From an uncultured Allobaculum sp. (GTDB lineage Bacteria; Bacillota_I; Bacilli_A; Erysipelotrichales; Erysipelotrichaceae), in NCBI GenBank assembly GCA_910577085.1, contig CAJTLE010000063.1:1-16353 (forward strand): a stretch of DNA of 16,353 nucleotides. Direction: 5' to 3'. The notes beneath the pieces are model-generated. The model saw only the letters and a list, made by a program, of their open reading frames with translations. It was not told the DNA's origin and did no database searches. How positions within the stretch are numbered: the first letter of the stretch is position 1; each line of letters opens with the position of its first letter. The position numbers and the translations under genes are program-made. Below, one piece after another: positions 1 through 6,356 of the stretch.

Positions 1-144
1 TAAACCCCTTGCGTGCTCCCAGAACCTGTGAAAAGCCAGTCTTGCGAGCGAGGCGACAGAAGGAAGGGACAGCGACCGCTCAAAGGGTGTTTTTGTCAGG
101 TTTACCCACCTGAAGTGCAATAGCCTCTCAAAAAATTATGAGTT
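1..144. other. GC-richer edge segment without a recognised gene
   Basis: No convincing gene is visible here. Bases 40-90 are purine-rich and GC-richer than the AT-rich spacers elsewhere in the window. A 6-bp hairpin lies at 96-101/108-113 (TCAGGT and ACCTGA around a 6-base loop). It has no T-tract on its 3' side on either strand, so it is not a standard terminator. The segment could be the downstream flank of a gene outside the window or part of an interspersed repeat; the sequence alone does not decide. Confidence 0.3.
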
Positions 145-672
145 CTAATTGAGAGCTGTGCTGATCATTAAAACCTCATCCAGCAGTTTCTGGGCGTCCT
201 GACTGCCCTGCTCAACGGCTTTTTCCAGCCATAATGCGGACATCAGGTTATCTTTGTGAACCCACTGGCCAAGATAGAAGCACTTGCCAAGAATGAGCTG
301 AGCATCAGCGCAGCCATGGCAGCCGGCCTGAATCAGATAATCCATTCCCTTTTCAAGATCAAAACCAACACTTTCCAGTCCAACAACATTTCCAAGATAC
401 AACTGACCTAAAACATTCATCGCCTGAGCATTGTCATTGGTAGCGGATAAAGTTAGAAATGAAATTCCTTCATCAATGCGGCTTTCATTGAGGTCGAGAA
501 TACCGGCAATATATTGGGCAGAGGAGCTATTGGAGTCCAGTGCCTCTTCCAGCCAGTCTGCGGCTGCCTGCTTTCCACTCTCATTCTGGTAAGCTTCATA
601 CAGATCCATGCAGGTCTGCCCGTCACCAAGTTTAGCCTGGGCATCGAGCTTGTTTCGAAGTGTAAGACTCAT
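145..672 (-). CDS. Sel1/TPR-like repeat protein
   Basis: This is a 175-residue protein with no signal peptide or membrane helix, so probably cytoplasmic. The C-terminal half holds two clear Sel1-like units of about 37 residues. One starts near AQAMNVLGQLYLG and the next near ADAQLILGKCFYLGQ; each continues into a second helix (GMDYLIQAG, SALWLEKAVEQG). The N-terminal half (WLEEALDSNSSSAQYIAG) looks like weaker copies of the same alpha-alpha unit. Such repeats form solenoids that bind other proteins; no catalytic residues are evident and the partner is unknown. The start at 672 is preferred over the in-frame ATG at 699 because an AGGAGGG ribosome binding site lies 7 nt before 672. The gene is divergent from the IscA-like gene, with about 320 bp between their starts. 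Family assignment is fairly sure; function is not. Confidence 0.8.
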   Translation of the reverse strand: MSLTLRNKLDAQAKLGDGQTCMDLYEAYQNESGKQAAADWLEEALDSNSSSAQYIAGILDLNESRIDEGISFLTLSATNDNAQAMNVLGQLYLGNVVGLESVGFDLEKGMDYLIQAGCHGCADAQLILGKCFYLGQWVHKDNLMSALWLEKAVEQGSQDAQKLLDEVLMISTALN

Positions 673-706
673 CTGTAAGCCCTCCTTTTTCTTACTCACA
701 TACTAA

Positions 707-734
707 CGCATAAAAATTCCATTAAGACTCTCAA
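707..734 (-). promoter_or_regulatory. possible promoter of the Sel1-repeat gene
   Basis: Read on the minus strand, TTGAGA (729-734) and TATGCG (707-712) are separated by 16 bp, a plausible but weak sigma-A type pair. They lie about 35 bp before the start codon at 672. The rest of 735-936 is AT-rich and shows no gene or strong repeat. Confidence 0.25.
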
Positions 735-936
735 TGCCTGCTTTTTCTCGGTATATTTCGCAAAAATTCGATATTTACATTGACTGGAAGTGCAAAAAAA
801 GATAACCTAAACAATCAGTTTCAATTGGTTTTCCATACAAAACCCATAATTTTTAATTGCTTCTTAATGTGAAGTGACTCTCTCTTTATTCCAAACCCAT
901 TTTGCGGCTCTCTTTAATTCTTTGAAGTCGATTAAT

Positions 937-964
937 TTGAATCTATGCCAAATATCGGTAAACT
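937..964 (+). promoter_or_regulatory. possible promoter of the IscA-like gene
   Basis: TTGAAT (937-942) and TAAACT (959-964) are separated by 16 bp, each matching 4 of 6 consensus positions. Transcription would start near 971 and give a short leader before the ribosome binding site at 979-984. The match is weak and chosen by position. Confidence 0.3.
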
Positions 965-991
965 GAAACCGTACGAATGGAGGGATTTTCC

Positions 992-1405
992 ATGAAAATT
1001 ACTGAACCAGCTTTAGCTGAACTGAAAAAACTTCTGTCGGATAACGGTGCCGATGGTCTGGAAGTTGTTTTACAGCAGACTTGCTGCGGCGTAAGCCCAG
1101 CATTCCAGATGGTCCGTTTCGACGAAAACGATAAACCTGAAGATGTAGACGGTGTCATGATTTTAGCTGACGACCCACGTGCCAAAGAATCTGTTAAAGA
1201 TGTCATCATCGATTTACAGAATGGTGAACTGGTTGTCTTTAACCCTGTATGCGGATGCGGCGGACATGATCATGGTGACGATCACGAATGCTGCGGTGGA
1301 CATGGACATGACCACGGTGACGATCACGAATGCTGCGGTGGACATGGACATGACCACGGTGACGATCATGAATGCTGCGGCGGACATGGCGGCTGCAATC
1401 ACTAA
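992..1405 (+). CDS. IscA/HesB-type Fe-S protein with His/Cys-rich repeat tail
   Basis: This is a 137-residue protein. Residues 1-90 match the IscA/HesB (A-type iron-sulfur carrier) fold. They show an opening KITEPALAELKKLL helix, a first cysteine site (C31, C32 in QTCCGVSPAF) and the closing NPVCGCGG with C87 and C89. These sit where A-type proteins have their three cluster- or iron-binding cysteines. Normal family members end within a few residues of CGCG. This one adds a 47-residue tail of three copies of HDHGDDHECCGGHG plus GCNH, giving 13 His and 7 Cys, a likely soft-metal binding module (Zn, Ni, Cu or Fe). The start at 992 is chosen because GGAGGG at 979-984 lies 7 nt upstream; the ATG at 977 overlaps that site. 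The gene has its own terminator, and no suf or isc genes are in view, so a housekeeping Fe-S role is not assured. Confidence 0.85.
   Translation: MKITEPALAELKKLLSDNGADGLEVVLQQTCCGVSPAFQMVRFDENDKPEDVDGVMILADDPRAKESVKDVIIDLQNGELVVFNPVCGCGGHDHGDDHECCGGHGHDHGDDHECCGGHGHDHGDDHECCGGHGGCNH
1265..1390 (+). repeat. three in-frame 42-bp tandem repeats
   Basis: Units at 1265-1306, 1307-1348 and 1349-1390 each encode the same 14 residues (HDHGDDHECCGGHG). The units differ only at a few synonymous third positions, so the array is a recent or homogenised duplication inside the IscA-like gene. It is a likely site of copy-number change between strains. The opposite-strand open frames here are by-products of the repeat. 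Confidence 0.95.
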
Positions 1406-1454
1406 GCCAGACCTGCTTTTTCTGGTTTACCCCTTTAAAATCCAAAACTAAATC

Positions 1455-1486
1455 AGCCAGAGCGTTTGATGGGCTCTGGCTTTTTT
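1455..1486 (+). terminator. rho-independent terminator after the IscA-like gene
   Basis: A perfect 9-bp stem, AGCCAGAGC (1455-1463) with GCTCTGGCT (1473-1481), surrounds a 9-base loop and runs directly into a T-tract ending at 1486. It starts about 50 bp after the stop codon at 1405. Confidence 0.9.
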
Positions 1487-1487
1487 C

Positions 1488-1841
1488 GTGTTGGAAGCAG
1501 TCAGAATCGAGAACCGAAGAAGCAATCAAAACAAAACGGGGATCCCGCAAGCCATACTGTCTTTGATTGATTCAAAATGGAAAATTCTCATTTTACGGGA
1601 TTTGCGTCATGGCACCATGCACTTTGGTCAGCTGCAACGCTCTATTGGTTCGGTCTCTCAGAAGGTTCTGACTTCTTCCCTTCGCACAATGGAAGAAGAT
1701 GGTCTTGTTCATCGCGAGGTGTATGCCGAAGTCCCGCCCCGCGTAGAATATTCGCTGACTGAACTTGGCCTTTCTTTGACTCCGATTCTTGATGCGATGG
1801 AAAACTGGGGCACGGATTACAAAAACCGACATCGCGTCTGA
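1488..1841 (+). CDS. HxlR-family transcriptional regulator, atypical N-terminus
   Basis: This 117-residue frame matches the HxlR winged helix-turn-helix family from about residue 19 to the end. It shows the DSKWKILILRDL helix, the recognition region around GSVSQKVLTSSLRTMEEDGLVHR, and the signature wing EVPPRVEYSLTELG, closing with MENWG. Family members normally have a cysteine 13 residues before the conserved KW tryptophan (CPV...GGKW), used as a redox or electrophile sensor. Here that position is glycine (GIPQAILSLIDSKW). No ATG precedes the domain: the frame opens at GTG 1488 (or TTG 1491), directly after the T-tract of the preceding terminator and without a ribosome binding site, and an in-frame stop lies at 1467. 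The DNA-binding part looks intact, but the N-terminus may be eroded or expression may depend on an unusual start. No obvious target gene is adjacent. Confidence 0.65.
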   Translation: MLEAVRIENRRSNQNKTGIPQAILSLIDSKWKILILRDLRHGTMHFGQLQRSIGSVSQKVLTSSLRTMEEDGLVHREVYAEVPPRVEYSLTELGLSLTPILDAMENWGTDYKNRHRV

Positions 1842-1925
1842 TCAAGAGTCGGTCCTGTTCACGGAGACCAGGCCCGGAGACCCCACCATCGGTATCTAAA
1901 CCACAAGCCACCCTCTGGGCACACA

Positions 1926-1982
1926 AAAAGCCTGAGATTTTCTTTCTTTTTCAAGAGGCAGAAATCTCAGGCTTTATTTTTC
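1926..1982. terminator. bidirectional terminator between convergent genes
   Basis: A 14-bp perfect stem (AAAGCCTGAGATTT at about 1927-1940 with AAATCTCAGGCTTT at 1962-1975) encloses a 21-base loop. T-rich sequence follows on the plus strand (TATTTTT), and the A-run before the left arm gives a T-run on the minus strand. It can therefore serve both the HxlR gene (plus, ending 1841) and the UPF0158-GNAT gene (minus, ending 2077). Confidence 0.85.
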
Positions 1983-2076
1983 AAAATCTTACTGACTGGT
2001 TTCTTCAGTCTGTCGCTTCAATCCTGGTCGTTTCAATCCCATTCTGGAATTGAGCACCGGCTATCGATGATTCACT

Positions 2077-2940
2077 CTATTTCAGTTTCAGAACTGTGCG
2101 ATAAACATCGTCTTCTTTGACAAAACCAGTTGGTTCCATCAGATCGGCCGCCATGCCATAAGCTCTGACAACTGGCAGTTTGCGACGGCGGGATTCTTCG
2201 AGCAGACGCTTAATGATTTCCTGTTCATAGCCACGGCCTTTCAGTTCCTCTTCAATCCAGAAGTTGCATAAGAAACCTGTGCGGCCATCTGGCAGTTCAA
2301 CCGTTGGCGGCGTAAATACCCAGGCAATTGCACCGGTGGCAACAATTTTGTTTTTCCACCACGCTACGATCTGGTACAGTGCACCATTGCGTAACTGTGC
2401 AGAGAAATAGCGGTTGAGTTCGAAATCCAGACTGTCGTCTTCGACACCCAGTTCTTTTTTCTTCAGCGTGATCAGTTGTTCTACATCCCGGCGGGTTGCA
2501 TGATGGTAAACGATCTTTGGCACTTCTTCAAAGGCGATTTCGTTGGCTTCGCACCAGTCACGGGCGAACTGAACATACTGGTCGTCTTCGTATTCGTACC
2601 ACATATTTTCAAGGTTATAGTTTTTCAGAACGGTCTTGAAACGGCGGTATAATCCTTTGCCGCTGTTGAGCGCTGCTTCCAGAGCTTCTTTGGCCTGGCC
2701 TTCTGGCAGATCCCAGGTGAACTGACGCATCATACGGACTTCCCCGGCGTCTCTGGAATTTGGCATCAGGATCAGGGAGTCATAATATTTATCGATTTCA
2801 TCATCAATATCATTGAGCTCCCGGGGCGGTAAGGTGTCATCACGCATAATGATTTCCCCGCTGCGTGTGTTGAGGTAGTATTCGATCCGGCTGGTTCCGC
2901 CTTGAATCGCATCAATAATTTCATCTAAATCAATTGTCAT
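2077..2940 (-). CDS. UPF0158 domain fused to a GNAT-type acetyltransferase domain
   Basis: This is a 287-residue protein with two parts. Residues 1-138 resemble UPF0158: an EYYLNTRSGEII beta-hairpin, a small acidic segment, a MMRQFTWDLPEG stretch, then the typical ALNSGKGLYRRFKTVL and WYEYEDDQYVQFARDWCEANEI. The function of UPF0158 is unknown. Residues 142-287 resemble a GCN5-related N-acetyltransferase: an N-terminal helix after HHATRRDVEQL, an AWWKNKIVATGAIAWV strand pair, a motif-A-like FWIEEELKGRGYEQEIIKRLL, and a C-terminal TGFVKEDDVYRTVLKL. Motif A normally reads (R/Q)xxGx(G/A); here the final small residue is glutamate (KGRGYE), so acetyl-CoA binding may be altered. The substrate cannot be read from sequence. 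The start is supported by AGGAG 13 bp upstream of the ATG. The gene lies 111 bp downstream of the helicase gene, with its own likely promoter. Confidence 0.75.
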   Translation of the reverse strand: MTIDLDEIIDAIQGGTSRIEYYLNTRSGEIIMRDDTLPPRELNDIDDEIDKYYDSLILMPNSRDAGEVRMMRQFTWDLPEGQAKEALEAALNSGKGLYRRFKTVLKNYNLENMWYEYEDDQYVQFARDWCEANEIAFEEVPKIVYHHATRRDVEQLITLKKKELGVEDDSLDFELNRYFSAQLRNGALYQIVAWWKNKIVATGAIAWVFTPPTVELPDGRTGFLCNFWIEEELKGRGYEQEIIKRLLEESRRRKLPVVRAYGMAADLMEPTGFVKEDDVYRTVLKLK

Positions 2941-2966
2941 CGAATCTTTTCTCCTGTCGTCTACCT

Positions 2967-2997
2967 ATTATATCAGTCTTCTAACCATCAAAAACAA
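2967..2997 (-). promoter_or_regulatory. extended -10 promoter of the UPF0158-GNAT gene
   Basis: On the minus strand a perfect TATAAT (2967-2972) is preceded by TGA at 2973-2975, giving the extended -10 form TGnTATAAT. A TTGTTT at 2992-2997 could be a -35 element, but its 19-bp spacing is long, so the extended -10 probably carries most of the activity. Confidence 0.6.
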
Positions 2998-3051
2998 CCT
3001 CTTCCGGCTAACCCATAAAAGTTAATGTGCTTTTTTAAAGCGGAGTCCCAA

Positions 3052-6000
3052 TCAGCTCGGTCTTTCTTCCTGCTGCTTCTTCAAAAGCCGCAGTTCTTCC
3101 TTACGGCGCAGGGTGAGCAGATCATCCGCAAACTGTGCATTTTCAAGCCGCCATGCCCCAAAGCCTGCCGCCTCCAGATCGATCCCTTCCTGAATCTGAA
3201 GGATCCGGCCATACCAGACAATGGTCTGATCGAGAATCAGGCAGTTTTCCACAATCCGTTCATGAACATGGATATGAATGCCCCGGCTTTGCAGGCGAAA
3301 GAGCTGATCATTTTCGATGGTTTCGACAAACAGATCCACCCGGATCTTTCTGCTTCTTGTCTCTAAATGACCAAGCAGATCCAGCAGGCGGCCTTCTTCT
3401 TCGGGTAAGACCTGACGTGTCGCGAAAGCAACTCTTGCCTGGACATTTTGAAGATCCTGGCCAAGGTAAGTCAGGGCTTCTTTGCCGGCATACTCTTTCG
3501 GTTTCCACGCCTCGGGCAGTGAGCAGGTCTGTTTAAAGGGCTGCGCCCATTCATAGCCCTGTTTTTCGTATTCACGTTTACGGGCTGCGTACATGTTATT
3601 GAGCATTGGGACCTGTTCATCGAGGTAGTCATAGACCAGCACCTGTTTTTTCGAAGCTGTCTGCCGGTGGATTCGTCCAATGGCCTGCGAGATGGAAACC
3701 TGCGAACGGATCGGCAAGGCAAGCATCAGGGTATCCAACGGTGGAAAGTCGAACCCTTCCCCAATGCTCGAATATGTTCCTACGAGCACCACATGATCTT
3801 TGCGCGCAAGTTCTTTCAGTTTTTCATGGTTGGCGGCTTTTTCTTTTGGATCCCCCGCATACACAAGCAGATTCAGTCTGGAATCAATGCTTTGCAAGGT
3901 ACGGGCCAGTATACGGGCATGTTCAACGAAGCGGGTCAGCACGAGCACCGTTCTTTTCTGATCCACGGCCGAGAGAACATCTTCCAGAATTCTGGCATTG
4001 CGTTCCGGATCGAGGGAGGCCTGCTGGGTAATGCGGGTAAAGTCTCCGCCAAGATCTTCCCCATATCCGGTAAAAGAAGTTGGCCGGACGGTAATGGCTC
4101 TTGAAAACGTCTGTCTGGCCATCTGATCGCGGGCAGTAAACTGGGAAACCACCGGTCCCAACTGCCAGTAGACTTTCGCAAACAGACCGTCATTGCGTTT
4201 TGGGGTGGCGGAAAAGCCGTATACATACCTCGCTTTTGCCGACTCCAGAATCGTCTGGGCCACTGGACTGGCCGCATGATGGCATTCATCAAAAAGAATC
4301 AGGCCATAACGCTCCAGCAGACTATCCAGATCGTCCCGTTTGGTCAGGGAAGGTATCATCGCCACATCCACCCGGCCAGTCAGGGCTTTGGTGGAAGACT
4401 GCAGAACACCGATTTTGCCAGGATATTTTGTCGAAGAAATCTTGAACTGTTCGAATTCTTCGTCTTCAAATTCCAGAAATTCATTGAGGGTGCGCACCCA
4501 CCCGGAAAGAATTTCCCGGGAATTGACCAAGACCAGTGCACTGGTTTTCTTTTCAGCAATCAATGCCGCGCCCATAACCGTCTTTCCGGCTCCAGTGGCC
4601 GCCTCCAGAATGCCGCAGCGGCCCTGGGCTAATGCATCGACCAGACCAATCTGTTCTTCGCGCAGTTCGCCCCCAAAGTTCATGGGCAGCGATTCGCCGG
4701 GAATCGTTTCGTCAAACAGATCAAAATCAATCTGCGCCTGTTCGAGCTGTTCCACCAGCATCTGCAAAGTGCCGCGCGGCAAAACAATCCGGTCGTCTTT
4801 GAAATGGACACTCGAAAGCACATGCGGTCCGCTGACAAAGCGGGTATTCTTCCCTGAATATTCCGGATTCCAGCAGCTGCCAAGCATCAGTAAGGCCATA
4901 CGCAGGCCATCTTTGAGATTTGACGTCTCAATTTCAATGCCGCTGTTGACATGGATCTGCATTTTTCCTTCGATATCCCGTTTCTCAAAAAGAGAGGAAT
5001 CGAGAACATGGGTATCAAACAGCGTTTCAGCATAATCAAAGCCTTCTTCAGATGGACTGGATTCACTTACCGTTTCCGGCAGGCGCAGCTCCAGTCGGCT
5101 TTTCAGATTTTCCTTGCGGGAGGCTTTGATCAGCTGATCGATCCTGGCCAGGCTGATTTTGGGAGTCTGCCTTAATACCGTCCAGACATCCGGTCTTTTC
5201 GGTTTCCAGTTTTCATCCAGCCAGACAGTCAGGCCCTGCTGCATGCTGGCCATGCGCAAAGGCAGTTCCATTGACCAGCCGGGATCGCCCGGTTTGTTGG
5301 GCAGTTTATTGGGGATCACACAGTCAAACACCCGCAGTTCATCCAGCGCTTCCTGTTCAATCGCTCTTAAAATCAGAATCTGACCAAATTCAATGACTTT
5401 GGCCGCTTCAATGGGCTGTTCCAGAAAGAACCAGAGCGTAACGGCTTTTCCATCCGCATTGATGACCTTCAATCCATCCATCCCCAGACTGACAGCGGTT
5501 TTGAGCAGCTTGTCGGCAAGAACTTTCTGACGTTCCAAAGAAACATCTTCCAGTCGGGCAAAATCAAAGACCATTAATGATGTCGTTCCATTGGCAAAAA
5601 ACGGGCAGATGCGCAGCTGATTATAGGGAATGTCCGGCCGCCCCGAAAAATAGGCATTGAGCACCTGGCGGTTGAGGGTCTGGTTTTCCTTGTATTTACA
5701 GTTCTTGCAGGGAGAAACGCCCGGTTTCCAGACAAACGAAGGACTCGTTTTCGGACAGATCGAAGTGCCGTCTCTTGTACAGGGAACATACATGGCTCCT
5801 GACTTGGCGGTGCAGTAAAAATGATCCGGCCGGCCTTTGAAATAAGACGCAAAAAGATCCAGATCGGGTCTGTTCGAGACGGAAACAGCCGGAACCGGTG
5901 GAACAGGTCCAGAAGGAGAAGAGGAAGAGAACGTCGGGGCCGCTTTCAAAGCAGAATTTGCTGCCGGAGCAGCAGCGGACTGTGAAGCAGAATGGTTTTC

Positions 6001-6171
6001 CGGGCTGGAAGCCAGGTGGTTTTGCGAACGTGGAAAAGCAGCAGATGAAAAGACCCGGTTCATGGCTTCAAGCACCCATTCGGGTTTCTTGACCGGGATC
6101 TGATGGGCTTCCAGCAGATTATAAAGATGCTGAATTTCCTGGAGATAGTCTTTTTCCTGATTGATATCCAT
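3052..6171 (-). CDS. TOTE-type primase-helicase (degenerate AEP primase, SF2 helicase, C-terminal PLD-like domain)
   Basis: This is a 1039-residue protein. Residues 5-28 form a short coiled coil of the kind that opens these proteins. Residues 45-103 are a Ser/Ala/Pro-rich linker. Residues 104-345 match the archaeo-eukaryotic primase domain of TOTE conflict systems, with probable zinc ligands C139, C155 and C158. Its catalytic residues look lost: motif I is FDFA (one Asp of DxD, D203), the motif II histidine before the conserved W247 appears to be threonine 245, and only D283 of motif III remains. Residues 500-850 are a superfamily II helicase: Walker A ATGAGKT (525-531), DECH (628-631), SATP (654-657) and QAIGRIHR (829-836). 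Residues 910-1025 resemble the phospholipase-D-like end of the family (ILDQTIVWYG), but the HxK-type motif is not evident. It is probably an ATP-dependent DNA translocase in repair or defence. The ATG at 6171 follows AAAGGA. No nuclease or transposase partner is adjacent. Confidence 0.8.
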   Translation of the reverse strand: MDINQEKDYLQEIQHLYNLLEAHQIPVKKPEWVLEAMNRVFSSAAFPRSQNHLASSPENHSASQSAAAPAANSALKAAPTFSSSSPSGPVPPVPAVSVSNRPDLDLFASYFKGRPDHFYCTAKSGAMYVPCTRDGTSICPKTSPSFVWKPGVSPCKNCKYKENQTLNRQVLNAYFSGRPDIPYNQLRICPFFANGTTSLMVFDFARLEDVSLERQKVLADKLLKTAVSLGMDGLKVINADGKAVTLWFFLEQPIEAAKVIEFGQILILRAIEQEALDELRVFDCVIPNKLPNKPGDPGWSMELPLRMASMQQGLTVWLDENWKPKRPDVWTVLRQTPKISLARIDQLIKASRKENLKSRLELRLPETVSESSPSEEGFDYAETLFDTHVLDSSLFEKRDIEGKMQIHVNSGIEIETSNLKDGLRMALLMLGSCWNPEYSGKNTRFVSGPHVLSSVHFKDDRIVLPRGTLQMLVEQLEQAQIDFDLFDETIPGESLPMNFGGELREEQIGLVDALAQGRCGILEAATGAGKTVMGAALIAEKKTSALVLVNSREILSGWVRTLNEFLEFEDEEFEQFKISSTKYPGKIGVLQSSTKALTGRVDVAMIPSLTKRDDLDSLLERYGLILFDECHHAASPVAQTILESAKARYVYGFSATPKRNDGLFAKVYWQLGPVVSQFTARDQMARQTFSRAITVRPTSFTGYGEDLGGDFTRITQQASLDPERNARILEDVLSAVDQKRTVLVLTRFVEHARILARTLQSIDSRLNLLVYAGDPKEKAANHEKLKELARKDHVVLVGTYSSIGEGFDFPPLDTLMLALPIRSQVSISQAIGRIHRQTASKKQVLVYDYLDEQVPMLNNMYAARKREYEKQGYEWAQPFKQTCSLPEAWKPKEYAGKEALTYLGQDLQNVQARVAFATRQVLPEEEGRLLDLLGHLETRSRKIRVDLFVETIENDQLFRLQSRGIHIHVHERIVENCLILDQTIVWYGRILQIQEGIDLEAAGFGAWRLENAQFADDLLTLRRKEELRLLKKQQEERPS

Positions 6172-6356
6172 GGCACTGATCCTTTCCCGTCTCTACTCTT
6201 TCGTCTCTACTCTTTCGCTGCATCTCAATGGGGTTGAGTAGCTTTCCACCCCTTCAACGGTTTGCTTTGTTCCTGTCCTGAAACCGGATTGTTCTGTTTT
6301 TCTTCCTGTCTATTGTATCGTTTTCAGATGATTTCGAACATTTGTTTTTCTTTTCC
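6172..6356 (-). promoter_or_regulatory. leader region of the primase-helicase gene
   Basis: This 185-bp spacer separates the helicase start from the upstream DUF1848 stop codon. On the minus strand, TACAAT within CGATACAATAG (about 6316) is the best -10 candidate; its -35 (TGTTCG, 17 bp away) is poor. If used, it would give a leader of about 135 nt. That leader contains a small hairpin (CTCAA and TTGAG arms near 6224-6238) and the 14-bp tandem repeat described separately. No known riboswitch was recognised. Confidence 0.3.
6188..6215. repeat. two tandem 14-bp units upstream of the helicase gene
   Basis: CGTCTCTACTCTTT occurs twice in perfect head-to-tail copies (6188-6201 and 6202-6215), 17 bp before the helicase start codon. 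It would lie in the untranslated leader, next to the ribosome binding site. Confidence 0.9.

Noticed and set aside
96..113. Hairpin read as a terminator of the Sel1-repeat gene
   Set aside because: The 6-bp stem has no T-tract on the minus-strand 3' side.
1214..1550. Repetitive open frames on both strands opposite or overlapping the IscA-like tail
   Set aside because: They result from the 42-bp repeat, whose length is a multiple of three and so keeps all frames open; none has a good ribosome binding site.
3009..3036. Small hairpin (GCTTT and AAAGC) as a helicase terminator
   Set aside because: The stem is 5 bp, nearly all A-T, and no T-run follows on the minus strand.
4340..5035. A 231-codon open frame on the plus strand inside the helicase gene
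   Set aside because: It is antisense to conserved helicase sequence, with a Ser/Arg/Pro-rich composition typical of a shadow frame.
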